Origin: Dyadobacter sp. CY356
Lineage (GTDB): Bacteria; Bacteroidota; Bacteroidia; Cytophagales; Spirosomataceae
Length of the DNA: 64,000 bases
Assembly (NCBI RefSeq): GCF_021440195.1
Contig: NZ_JAJTSZ010000008.1
Coordinates: 186,001 to 250,000, forward strand
Direction: 5' to 3'
Of the stretch, positions 51,186-59,607 are shown piece by piece. The notes beneath the pieces were generated by a model, which worked only from the letters and a program-made list of their open reading frames with translations, ran no database searches and was not told where the DNA came from. Numbering within the stretch: position 1 is the stretch's first letter; each line of letters begins with the position of its first letter. A program made the translations under genes and the position numbers.

Positions 51186-52040
51186 TTAAATAGCAGCTGC
51201 GATGTTTTCTACCTCCTGAATTTTATCAAAAGCTATTTTTAAAAAAGCTGGAATGATTGTAGCCTCCGTCATTCTGATCTTGTCAGGATCGTTCAAATGC
51301 TCGATCATGTCGTTGTATTTTGCCTCGCCGTAATTTTCTGTTATACTTTTTTTCTTATCTTCTCTTAAAAAATATCTCAGCATTCCTTCTGAATCTGCTT
51401 CCGGATGGAATTGTGTCCCAACAATTTCTTTGGAAAAACGGATGGCCATAATGGCACGTTCCAACGGCACATGAGGACGAATTTTTTCAAGACAAATGAT
51501 CTTTGCACCCATATTGTCAATCGCCTGCTGGTCTGGCTGGATGACCTGAAAATCTCTTGAATCTACAATCCAGAAAGGATCATTCAGCGGATTTAATAGT
51601 GGATCTTTTCTCCCCCAGGAAGTTTTATGAACCGGAAATGTTCCAAATGAAGTTTTTCTTCTTTTGCCGACCGTACCAATTTGCCAATGTATACTGGCCA
51701 TTTGGAAAGAATGACAAATTAAAAAAAGATGTTTTTTTGTACGGTTATGCCGACTTGCATTGAAGGCATTAATTTGATCCAGAAAACGAAAAAACTTGCG
51801 CTCCCAGGCCTCGCCAGACGGAGCCGGATTTCCCGGACCGCCTGTGGAAATATAGGCATCAAAGTCCATCCCGGGCACTTCCAGTTTCTGACGAACGTCA
51901 AAAATCTCATAAGTCAGGTTCAATAATTCCTTCTCACCAAAACCTGTAATTATTTTTTTTATACAACGCATGCCTTCATTTTCAAAGCCGTTGTACATAT
52001 CCAGAATAGCAATTCTGAACTGTCTTTTGTTGTTGTTCAT
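51186..52040 (-). CDS. Class I glutamine amidotransferase
   Basis: 284 residues. The nucleophile is C109 (LFLICHSFQM) and the His-Glu pair is H212/E214 (GTQFHPEAD), so the triad is intact. The fold is of the GMP-synthase/YfeJ type (YISTGGPGNPAPSGE for the oxyanion side). In a cluster of amide-forming enzymes it would either supply ammonia from glutamine or cleave a gamma-glutamyl bond; which one is inference. Same strand as the ATP-grasp gene 39 bp downstream. A stem-loop and 165 bp separate it from the GCS2 gene upstream. Confidence 0.85.
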   Translation of the reverse strand: MNNNKRQFRIAILDMYNGFENEGMRCIKKIITGFGEKELLNLTYEIFDVRQKLEVPGMDFDAYISTGGPGNPAPSGEAWERKFFRFLDQINAFNASRHNRTKKHLFLICHSFQMASIHWQIGTVGKRRKTSFGTFPVHKTSWGRKDPLLNPLNDPFWIVDSRDFQVIQPDQQAIDNMGAKIICLEKIRPHVPLERAIMAIRFSKEIVGTQFHPEADSEGMLRYFLREDKKKSITENYGEAKYNDMIEHLNDPDKIRMTEATIIPAFLKIAFDKIQEVENIAAAI

Positions 52041-52134
52041 TTTCGATTGGGCCCAAACCTGATAAATAATTTTGGTACTCCGTTTTGTTATTGTCTCTAT
52101 TTCAAAACGTAAATTTCCTCATTTGATTCAACAA

Positions 52135-52177
52135 AAAGAAGAATTCCCTTAGTAAGCACTAAAAAGAATTCTTCTTT
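52135..52177 (-). terminator. Intrinsic terminator after the GCS2 gene
   Basis: AAAGAAGAATTC (52135-52146) and GAATTCTTCTTT (52166-52177) form a perfect 12-bp stem with a 19-nt loop; on the minus strand TTTTTG follows. It lies between the carboxylate-amine ligase and amidotransferase genes and may reduce read-through. Confidence 0.65.
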
Positions 52178-52205
52178 AAACAGTTAATAATAAGAACCGG
52201 AATGT

Positions 52206-53306
52206 TTAATATATTCCGATTTTTGTTTCCGAAACTATATAATCAACAACGGCTTTCATGTCATTTGTTTGTTCAAAAACAGCCAGTTGCCGGTCTGCAC
52301 CCGTACCCATTTCAAGGATCTGATGAATGTATTCAATCTCTTTTCTACTGCCAAGCTCATCGATTACGTCGTCAATAAATTCCAGTAATTCTACGACCAG
52401 CAATTTATATTCAACTTCCTCCTGTTTTCCAAAATCGATCAGTTTTCCACTGATTCCATAACGGGCTGCTCGCCATTTATTTTCGTTGATCAGCATACGG
52501 TGGTAAGGCCGGAAACTTAAATTCTGACGATGCAGTTTATGAATTTTTGCCACAAGTGCCTGCATAATAGCAGCCAGACATATGGTTTCATCCGTGCGCA
52601 TCGGCACATCACACATCCGGAATTCTATCGTGTTGAAAAATGGATGGAGCCTGATATCCCACCAGATTTTCTTGCCATTATCAATACATTTGGTCTTTAC
52701 GAGTAAGTTTATGTATTCGTCATATTCAGCTGCGCTGGAAAAATAATCGGGTATACCGGTTCTTGGGAATTTATCAAAAACTTTGGAACGGTAAGATTTA
52801 AATCCCGTATTACGCCCGCACCAGAATGGAGAATTTGTGGATAAGGCATAGATATGCGGAAGGAAGTAGCGCACCGCGTTCATGATCTCAATTCCCTCAT
52901 TCCGGTTTTCTATACCTACATGCACATGCAAACCAAAAATAAGATTTCCTCTGGCCACATCACGCATCTCGTCTATAATTTCATCATAACGTGGATCTGC
53001 TGTGATCAACTGCTCGACCCAGTCTGCAAATGGATGCGTGCCCGCAGCGCCAACCTGCAGGTTTTGTTTGGCTGCCAGATCAAGAATCATTTTACGGAGA
53101 TAAGTAACCTCTTCTCTTGCTTCCTGAATATTGTGGCAAATATTGGTACCTACCTCCACCACTGCCTGGTGCATTTCAGCTTTAACCCGCTCCTGCAACG
53201 TTATCTTCCCATCTTCCACAAGTTTAGACATGTGGGAGCGCAGATTTCTGGTATCAGGGTCAATGGTTTGAAATTCTTCTTCAATTCCGAGTGTGAAAGT
53301 CGCCAT
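52206..53306 (-). CDS. Carboxylate-amine ligase, GCS2/YbdK family
   Basis: 366 residues of the COG2170 family. The metal/ATP site LGIEEEFQTIDPDT has E9-E10-E11; AEMHQAVVEVGT (43-54) and the HVHVG motif (H127, H129) follow. The family makes gamma-glutamyl-type amide bonds with ATP; E. coli YbdK is a weak glutamate-cysteine ligase and the natural substrate is usually not known. It lies 33 bp after the ATP-grasp gene on the same strand. Confidence 0.92.
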   Translation of the reverse strand: MATFTLGIEEEFQTIDPDTRNLRSHMSKLVEDGKITLQERVKAEMHQAVVEVGTNICHNIQEAREEVTYLRKMILDLAAKQNLQVGAAGTHPFADWVEQLITADPRYDEIIDEMRDVARGNLIFGLHVHVGIENRNEGIEIMNAVRYFLPHIYALSTNSPFWCGRNTGFKSYRSKVFDKFPRTGIPDYFSSAAEYDEYINLLVKTKCIDNGKKIWWDIRLHPFFNTIEFRMCDVPMRTDETICLAAIMQALVAKIHKLHRQNLSFRPYHRMLINENKWRAARYGISGKLIDFGKQEEVEYKLLVVELLEFIDDVIDELGSRKEIEYIHQILEMGTGADRQLAVFEQTNDMKAVVDYIVSETKIGIY

Positions 53307-53339
53307 GATTGATTGCTGGGGTTAAAAGTATATTGGCTG

Positions 53340-54617
53340 CTATTTCTTTTTTGTCGCCTTACCAGTTGCTTTTTTAGGAGCTTCCGGTTTTTCTGCTTTT
53401 GGAGCTTCTGATTTTTTTGGAGCTGCCTTGGCTACCGGTTTGGCATCGGCTTTTTCTTTCACCTCCGGTTTTTCTGGAGCCTGCTTTGGCTCAGCTTTTC
53501 TTTTTGGAATTTCTTCAAAAGCGACCGGAACCGGTGCTTTTTCCTTCGTAGCTGGTGCCGGAGTTTCAGAGGTTTCGTTTTTTGAAACTTTTTCCTTTTT
53601 CAGTTTGACCGATTTTGAAACTTCAACTTCACCTTCCTGCGCAGCTGGTGCAGGAGCTTGCAAGGCAAAACCAACAGAGTCTTTTACGAATGTTCCCCAG
53701 GTGAGGTTCGTTTGTCCTGGTTTATGATTTTTAGCACGTTCTATGGCCATATTGGCAGCAGCCTCTACAACCCATTCAAAATTGTCATTACCAACTGAAT
53801 ATATATCTGCGTCCGGCGCAGGATTACAGAAATCGATAGCAATCGGAATTCCGTCACGCACAGCGAATTCCACCGTATTGAAATCATAACCCAAAGCAAC
53901 ATTCAGCTTCAGGGTATATTCTTTGATAGTCGCTAAAAGTTTTTCTGCTTCTTCTCCCTGAGCTTTTATTTCAGAAGCATAACGAAGGTGATGCGGATTT
54001 CTTGGTTCGTAGGGCATGATCAGCACATCTTTCTGGCCGATGCAATAACAACGGAAATAATCATCAAACTGAATTTCTTCCTGCAACATCATGATCAGCT
54101 GGCCTGTTTCCTCATGTTTTCTCCACATATCATGCGGATCATTTACCTGATAAACGCTTTTCCAGCCACCGCCATCGTGAGGTTTCATATATGCGGGAAA
54201 TCCTATGTATTTAAACATTTCTTCCCAGGCCAGCGGAAATTTAAGATTTCGGAATGATGTTTCCGACGTATCCGTAGGTCTTTCTTTGGATGGGATCAAT
54301 ACCGTTTTTGGAACCGGAACTCCAATTTTTTCGGCCAGAGCGTTGTTAAAAAATTTTTCATCCGCACTCCACCAAAATGGATTATTTATTACGGCTGTTC
54401 CACTTAAAGCTGCATTTTTAAGATAAGCCCTGTAAAATGGAACGTCCTGGGAAATTCTGTCAATAATAACTGCATATTCAGTTGGGTCGGCTTGTACAAC
54501 TTTTTCTATTGTTACAGCTTCTGCTATTATACCTTTTTCACCTTTGCTGTTTACGCGATCAATAAATGCCTGAGGAAAGGTATTTTCCATTCCAAAGAGT
54601 ATTCCAATTTTTTTCAT
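53340..54617 (-). CDS. RimK-like ATP-grasp enzyme with Lys/Ala/Pro-rich tail
   Basis: 425 residues. Residues 1-320 form an ATP-grasp fold: KPHDGGGWKSV (145-155, ATP lysine and Gly-rich loop), LQEEIQFDDYFRCY, and the metal ligands E250, D262 and N265 in EFAVRDGIPIAIDFCN. The domain opens with KKIGILFGMENTF. The last 105 residues are low-complexity and basic (runs of KPEA, APK and KKA), like a histone-type or disordered linker. Likely an amide/peptide-forming ligase; substrate unknown. The gap to the GCS2 gene is 33 bp. Confidence 0.85.
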   Translation of the reverse strand: MKKIGILFGMENTFPQAFIDRVNSKGEKGIIAEAVTIEKVVQADPTEYAVIIDRISQDVPFYRAYLKNAALSGTAVINNPFWWSADEKFFNNALAEKIGVPVPKTVLIPSKERPTDTSETSFRNLKFPLAWEEMFKYIGFPAYMKPHDGGGWKSVYQVNDPHDMWRKHEETGQLIMMLQEEIQFDDYFRCYCIGQKDVLIMPYEPRNPHHLRYASEIKAQGEEAEKLLATIKEYTLKLNVALGYDFNTVEFAVRDGIPIAIDFCNPAPDADIYSVGNDNFEWVVEAAANMAIERAKNHKPGQTNLTWGTFVKDSVGFALQAPAPAAQEGEVEVSKSVKLKKEKVSKNETSETPAPATKEKAPVPVAFEEIPKRKAEPKQAPEKPEVKEKADAKPVAKAAPKKSEAPKAEKPEAPKKATGKATKKK

Positions 54618-54716
54618 AATAATTTTTGTTAATGCGTTTAATATTAAAGTTGGTATTTACGGCGGTTTTTAATGTTTTTTTCAAATACCAAAATGGTGCC
54701 AATTATCTCGGCCGGT

Positions 54717-55424
54717 TTACATAATTCTGCTCAAATAATCGGGAAACATTTGGTTCCAGAGCGGCCAGTCGTGTTTTTCCCAACCCCGGATATCGAGCCA
54801 ATGATCAATTCCTTTTGAACTCAGTATGTTCGACATTTTGATATTGCTGTTTAAACAAATATCCCAATCGGAAGTGCCCAGCACAATTTTCATGTGATTG
54901 AAACGCCAGCTTTGTTCATTAGGCATAAAATCAATAGGGTTGCTGAAATAGACATTATCATCATAAAAGCCGTCCATGAAATTCCGTATGTCGAAAGCGC
55001 CGCTCATGCTGACCAGATATGCTACCAGATCCGGGTGGCGGAACGCGAAATTTGCAGAGTGAAAACCACCAAAACTACATCCTGCCACTCCAATTTTTTC
55101 TACATGACATTCATTGCGAATATAAGGTACCAATTCATTTGCAAGAAATTTATCGTACTGAATATGATTCAAAACCCGGCTTTCGGGATTTAAGTGTTTG
55201 GCGTACCAGGAATCAGCATCCACCGAATCTATACAATAAATTTTATATTTCCCCGAATCAACAAGCCCTCTTACAGATTCCATTAAACCCATATCTTTTG
55301 CCTGGTAGTATCTTCCTAGCGTTGTGGGAAATACAAGAATTGGATAACCCCAGCTGCCATAAACCAGCATATCAATATCGCGGCCAAGGTGGTGCGAATA
55401 ATATTTTATATGTTTTTCTTCCAA
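54717..55424 (-). CDS. Esterase family alpha/beta hydrolase (COG4947-like)
   Basis: The start is placed at TTG 55424, giving about 235 residues beginning EEKHIKYYSHHLGRD, like relatives. The frame opens at an ATG (55481), but the added 19 residues (MPLIICFVYF...) are hydrophobic and probably not translated. The nucleophile Ser117 is in GVAGCSFGGF. The acid is D186 or D188 in LGTSDWD, and the His is H218 (WEKHDWP). It opens the amidoligase gene run, ending 99 bp before the ATP-grasp start. The substrate is unknown; an ester or amide step in that pathway is inferred. Confidence 0.82.
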   Translation of the reverse strand: MEEKHIKYYSHHLGRDIDMLVYGSWGYPILVFPTTLGRYYQAKDMGLMESVRGLVDSGKYKIYCIDSVDADSWYAKHLNPESRVLNHIQYDKFLANELVPYIRNECHVEKIGVAGCSFGGFHSANFAFRHPDLVAYLVSMSGAFDIRNFMDGFYDDNVYFSNPIDFMPNEQSWRFNHMKIVLGTSDWDICLNSNIKMSNILSSKGIDHWLDIRGWEKHDWPLWNQMFPDYLSRIM

Positions 55425-55711
55425 TTTAGATCGATTTTTAAAGTAGATGTTGAAATATACAAAACATATAATTAGTGGCAAATAAATGAAAATTGCGAAT
55501 AAACAATGACTGATCCTTTCAAAAGATAAAATTATTTAAATGCCACAACTGGTTAAAGCTGATAAAAGTGATATAAATTAAATATAGAAATTACTAATCG
55601 CTTACTGTGGAGCAAGAAACTTTTCATATGCTTTTAAAAATAAATTTAACAACGTATTTTGTAACCAAATAAAACTTGAAGTTTAAGTCAATTTCCCTAA
55701 AACTGCCGGTC

Positions 55712-56845
55712 ATGAAAATTTTTCGTTTGTCAGCATTTCTAATTTTCATATTATTTTCTAATAGTCTGTATGCGCAGAAAAAAGCCTTTAATGGCCGCGT
55801 AATTGATGAAAAAAATAATGAGCCGTTAGCATTTGTTTCGGTTTATATCACCAATACCACAATTGGTACGATAACAAATGCAAAAGGAGAATTTTCTTTG
55901 ATGCTGGATCCGGGAAAATACGAGGTGATTGTTTCCATGGTTGGTTATGGTCCGATAGTTCATCCGGTAGAAATCAGGAGAGAACTCGCAAATCCTCCTA
56001 TTCTTTTCAAGATTGCCACCAAAGCTTATGCACTTGACACCGTTTCAGTACTTGCTAAGCGTGATGCATCCTGGTATTCAAATTTGCGGTTATTCAAGGA
56101 TTATTTTCTTGGTAAAAGTTCAAAAGCCCAAAAATGCAAATTGCTGAATCCAGACGCACTGATCACTGTGTTTGATGTTGAAAAACAAACTTTAACAGTT
56201 ACTGCAAAAGAACCTCTTCTCATCGAAAATCCTGAGCTCGGATATAAAATCAGTTTTTTGCTGATCGCGTTTGTCATGAATAAAGAGGCTAAATATTCAA
56301 GTTATCTTGGTTATCCGCACTTTGAGCTTATGGATGGCAGTGATAACCAAAAGCAGGAATGGGCAGAAAAACGCCAACAGGCATATCTGGGTTCTACCAT
56401 GCATTTTGTACGTTCTTTAAGAGATCAAAAATTACAGCAGGAAGGATTTCGTGTAAGCCGGCCGGTGGAGGGTTTGAGCGTTTATGCGGCCGAGGCATCT
56501 GTGAATGGACGGCCAAGGGTGACGAAGTCAACAAGATTTGAAGATGTTTCGTATGGCGAATATTTATCCTTTCCCGAAAATCAGGCAAAGCTGGAATTTA
56601 AAGGATTTTTACAAGTTGTATATCTGAGGGAAATGGAAGATCTTGAATATGTTTATTCCAAAACTTCTGATGATTTAAGAAAGGCATCTTACCAGACCTC
56701 GATCATCTCGTTAAGAGATCCGAGCGTTTTTTTACAGGAAAACGGAAGTTTTGACAAGCCGCTCGGGATTACATTTGAGGGATACTGGAGTTGGGATAAG
56801 GTAGGGGACATGCTGCCTTACGATTATTACCCCAAATCAGAATAA
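55712..56845 (+). CDS. Secreted protein with carboxypeptidase-regulatory-like domain
   Basis: The start is placed at ATG 55712, which begins a signal peptide (cleavage near LYAQKK). About 377 residues. Residues about 24-105 are a CarboxypepD_reg-like beta-sandwich (FNGRVIDEKNNEPLAFVSVYI and GTITNAKGEFSLML are typical), as found at the N terminus of TonB-dependent receptors and other surface proteins. The remaining 250 residues have no beta-barrel or plug pattern that I recognise. Divergent from the esterase gene. Membership of the amidoligase cluster is uncertain. Confidence 0.8.
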   Translation: MKIFRLSAFLIFILFSNSLYAQKKAFNGRVIDEKNNEPLAFVSVYITNTTIGTITNAKGEFSLMLDPGKYEVIVSMVGYGPIVHPVEIRRELANPPILFKIATKAYALDTVSVLAKRDASWYSNLRLFKDYFLGKSSKAQKCKLLNPDALITVFDVEKQTLTVTAKEPLLIENPELGYKISFLLIAFVMNKEAKYSSYLGYPHFELMDGSDNQKQEWAEKRQQAYLGSTMHFVRSLRDQKLQQEGFRVSRPVEGLSVYAAEASVNGRPRVTKSTRFEDVSYGEYLSFPENQAKLEFKGFLQVVYLREMEDLEYVYSKTSDDLRKASYQTSIISLRDPSVFLQENGSFDKPLGITFEGYWSWDKVGDMLPYDYYPKSE

Positions 56846-56912
56846 TTTCAATCTTTCTTTTATTAAATGACTGCATCTGTTACCTTGCCGCTTTACCATT
56901 TTTCCAACCATT

Positions 56913-57722
56913 TTGATTTCATCTGATCCCCGGCTTTTGTGTATTGAGCAAAGTATATCTTCTTTGTTTCTTCATCGTGATGTTTTTATTTCGATAAGGC
57001 TTCCTGTGCATTATCATGAAGCAACGCAATATCCTCTTCTTTTGATCAATGATGGCCAGGATTTCCGAGCGCTCGGCATGAATGAAATCCTTACGGATCT
57101 GCAAATTAATGCGATTATTGACCCGGTTATTGTAGTTGGAATTCATGCAGGAGCGGATCGTTTGCAGGAATATGGAACCGTTTGTAAACCTGATTATGCG
57201 CATCGCGGCAGCAAGGCTGGTGCCACGACTGATTTTGTGCTTAAAGAGTTGTTGCCTTATTTAAATGAACATTATCTGGTAAAAACAGACAATGTTTGTT
57301 ACGCAGGATTTTCTCTTGGCGGTTTGATGGCGCTTGATATGGTTTGGAATCATCCCGATATTTTTTCAAGAACCGGCGTTTTTTCAGGTGCTCTGTGGTG
57401 GAGGCAAAAAGCCTTGGATGCCGGATATAAGGATGCGGACCGGATCATGCATGAACAGATCAGAAATTCATCTATAAAAACCGATCTTAAATTCTGGTTT
57501 CAAACCGGAACCAACGACGAAACCGACGACCGCGATCATGACGGGATTATTGATTCTATCCAGGATACGCTGGAATGTATTGCTGAACTGGAACGGAAAG
57601 GTTTTGTCTGGGGAAAAGATATTGCTTATTCTGAAACTCCGGCAGGAGAACATAATCCGGAAACCTGGTCCCGTGCCATGCCGGAATTTTTAATTTGGGC
57701 CTTTGGAAAAAGTAATCCCTGA
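56913..57722 (+). CDS. Alpha/beta-hydrolase esterase (putative esterase family)
   Basis: 269 residues from a TTG start at 56913. No in-frame ATG is available. The nucleophile Ser134 is in YAGFSLGGL and the acid side is in GTNDETDDRDHDG, with a His in GEHNPETW. The fold resembles enterobactin-esterase/COG2382-type hydrolases. In the next frame, ATG 56867 opens a 19-residue peptide (MTASVTLPLYHFSNHFDFI) that stops at 56924. It may be a true N terminus separated by a frameshift, or chance. It lies beside the amidoligase cluster but on the other strand. Confidence 0.75.
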   Translation: MISSDPRLLCIEQSISSLFLHRDVFISIRLPVHYHEATQYPLLLINDGQDFRALGMNEILTDLQINAIIDPVIVVGIHAGADRLQEYGTVCKPDYAHRGSKAGATTDFVLKELLPYLNEHYLVKTDNVCYAGFSLGGLMALDMVWNHPDIFSRTGVFSGALWWRQKALDAGYKDADRIMHEQIRNSSIKTDLKFWFQTGTNDETDDRDHDGIIDSIQDTLECIAELERKGFVWGKDIAYSETPAGEHNPETWSRAMPEFLIWAFGKSNP

Positions 57723-57754
57723 AAAGCCCGCAGCTTTTTGGAGATTTTCAGGGA
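57716..57754. terminator. Stem-loop between converging genes
   Basis: TCCCTGAAAA (57716-57725) and TTTTCAGGGA (57745-57754) form a perfect 10-bp stem, overlapping the esterase stop codon, with AT-rich sequence after it. A bidirectional terminator is likely. Confidence 0.6.
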
Positions 57755-57761
57755 TAATAAT

Positions 57762-58781
57762 TTATAATGAAGTCAGAAAAGCCATGGTGTCAACATTATC
57801 AGCATAATCTGAAAGTTCTGGTTCCTGTGTTTTCCCGAAAGGAACAGCGCCATGAATTATATTCTTGTCACCAACCACGCACTGGATTTTCTCAGCATTT
57901 TCTTCAAGATAGCCTTTCATGGATTCAATGTTTTGGTATGTCTCATAATGAACAACGCTGATCGGAGATACCATTGCATGATTTTCAGTGAGCATCAAAA
58001 AGCCATTGTCGTAATGAAGAACACGGTTTACAAGTAAGATTGACTTGTTGTATTCGTAGTTGTTAAAATATTTATGATGATTAAGATACAGCTGGTCAAA
58101 GGCTTGAATTGATTCAAAAAACTTGGTAAAATCATATCCTTCCGGGATATATAATTTCGAAACATTCCTGCATCCCAGCCCAAAATATTGTAGGATATCC
58201 TTACCCAGAGCATGCAGCTCCGCATCACTTTCATTGCCGGTGATCACGGCAAGAGAGGTCCTGTTCTTCCTTATTATATTTGGTTTTTTAGAAAAATAGT
58301 AATGAAAATATCTCGCTGTGTTATCGCTCCCGGTTGCAAGGTAAGCGTCTGAATCGTTTAGTCTTTCCACAAAAAATATATAGTCAGCAAATGCTGGTTC
58401 AATTTCTATAAGTTTTTCCAGTAATGCCGGAATCAGGACAGGGTCGTCGGAACTGGATTTAGCCAATAATGTATGTCCGCTCATTAACACACACAAAACA
58501 TCATGAAACCCAACAGCAGGAATATTGCCGGCCATGATCACACCAATTTTCTGAGATGCTGCCGGTTCCGGATATTGATTGATCCAGTTTGTCAAGTTTT
58601 CCTCTGAAAGGAAGCGTTCAGCAATTGCATCCAACGATCCCAACACATTGACCGGCGTAAACCAGTTATTTTTTCTATTGGCAGTAATAGCTAATTCCTG
58701 AAGATAATCCCTGTTTTGGGGGTCTTTCAAAAAATTTCCTAATTTAATAAAGGCATTTATGCGTTGAATTCTTGATATCAT
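57762..58781 (-). CDS. Acyl-CoA reductase (LuxC-like)
   Basis: 339 residues. The fold is aldehyde-dehydrogenase-like, as in LuxC (PF05893). The probable catalytic Cys is in YFGLGCRNVSKLYIPEGYDF. KSSSDDPVLIPALLEK and ATGSDNTARYFHYYFSKKPN are the nucleotide/acyl regions. LuxC reduces fatty acyl groups to aldehydes; without LuxD/E the role here is unclear. It is divergent from a ferredoxin gene (131 bp between starts), a pairing that suggests a redox partner (inference). Confidence 0.85.
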   Translation of the reverse strand: MISRIQRINAFIKLGNFLKDPQNRDYLQELAITANRKNNWFTPVNVLGSLDAIAERFLSEENLTNWINQYPEPAASQKIGVIMAGNIPAVGFHDVLCVLMSGHTLLAKSSSDDPVLIPALLEKLIEIEPAFADYIFFVERLNDSDAYLATGSDNTARYFHYYFSKKPNIIRKNRTSLAVITGNESDAELHALGKDILQYFGLGCRNVSKLYIPEGYDFTKFFESIQAFDQLYLNHHKYFNNYEYNKSILLVNRVLHYDNGFLMLTENHAMVSPISVVHYETYQNIESMKGYLEENAEKIQCVVGDKNIIHGAVPFGKTQEPELSDYADNVDTMAFLTSL

Positions 58782-58833
58782 TCCAGGGAAACTAAAAATA
58801 ATTAAACTTGTGAATCTGTTTTTATTTTTCTGA

Positions 58834-58863
58834 TTGTCGGGAAACTTTAAATAGTTATATTTG
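58834..58863 (+). promoter_or_regulatory. Consensus Bacteroidota promoter for the ferredoxin gene
   Basis: TTG at 58834-58836, a 19-bp spacer and TATATTTG at 58856-58863 fit the Bacteroidota -33/-7 consensus exactly. Transcription would start about 43 bp before the ATG. Confidence 0.7.
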
Positions 58864-58912
58864 TTAGTCTATTAGGGCGAAAATAGGAACAAATATAAAC
58901 AATCCGGCGACT

Positions 58913-59260
58913 ATGGCTATAATGATAACCGATGAATGCATAAATTGTGGGGCGTGCGAGCCAGAGTGCCCCAATACGGCTATTTATGAAGGTGGTGTAG
59001 AATGGACGTGGGGAGAGGGTACAAGTTTGGACGAGGTAGATTTTGGAGACGGAACCGTAATTAGCGGTAAAGAAAAGCAGTCACCTGTGTCAGATGAATT
59101 CTATTATATAGTATCAGATAAATGTACTGAGTGTGTAGGCTTTCATGAAGAACCGCAATGCGCTGCCGTTTGTCCGGTGGATTGCTGCGTGCCCGATCCT
59201 GAAAATGAGGAGGAAGAAGAAACTTTACTGGCTAAAAAAGCTTGGATGCATGGTGAATAA
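58913..59260 (+). CDS. 2x[4Fe-4S] ferredoxin
   Basis: 115 residues. The first cluster motif is [12 protein letters not shown]. The second is [18 protein letters not shown] with an extended spacing between its second and third Cys, and is followed by CC. Between them is an acidic insert of about 35 residues. This is an Alvin-type bacterial ferredoxin (low-potential electron carrier). Strong promoter and terminator give it a tidy single-gene unit. Confidence 0.93.
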   Translation: MAIMITDECINCGACEPECPNTAIYEGGVEWTWGEGTSLDEVDFGDGTVISGKEKQSPVSDEFYYIVSDKCTECVGFHEEPQCAAVCPVDCCVPDPENEEEEETLLAKKAWMHGE

Positions 59261-59607
59261 TCCATAATCAGATCTTAATGCTTTAAAAGACCCACTTACT
59301 GTGGGTCTTTTTTTGTGCCTTACAATTTTATAATAGTAAAATAATAATAAAATTTCTTAATTAATCGGAGATCTGCCATTTAATAAAATTTCGTAATACT
59401 ATGCAAATGCAGAATAAATTAAAATTTATTAAAATATATGTAATGCGTTGATTATGTTTTAATATTGATAAAAAAGAGTACAAAAAAAGGAAAATTCATC
59501 TTTTCATGATAAAAAATGACTATAATATTTGATAAATATAATTTTAATACAATATTTGGTTCGTAAATAATCAGTGAAACTATTAAATACGTAAACAGAA
59601 GAAAATT
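59261..59607. other. Intergenic region: terminator and AT-rich leader
   Basis: The ferredoxin terminator (59285-59311) is followed by about 290 bp of very AT-rich sequence with no useful open frame. Two AATATTTG sequences (one near 59523, one near 59549), each one mismatch from TAnnTTTG, lie upstream of the porin gene and may be promoters. Confidence 0.5.
59285..59311 (+). terminator. Intrinsic terminator after the ferredoxin gene
   Basis: AAAAGACCCAC (59285-59295), loop TTACT and GTGGGTCTTTT (59301-59311) form a perfect 11-bp stem followed by a T-run. Confidence 0.92.

Noticed and set aside
55425-55481. 19-residue hydrophobic N-terminal extension of the COG4947-like esterase
   Set aside because: It reads like a chance upstream open frame. 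Relatives start at the EEKHIKYYS position, served by TTG 55424.
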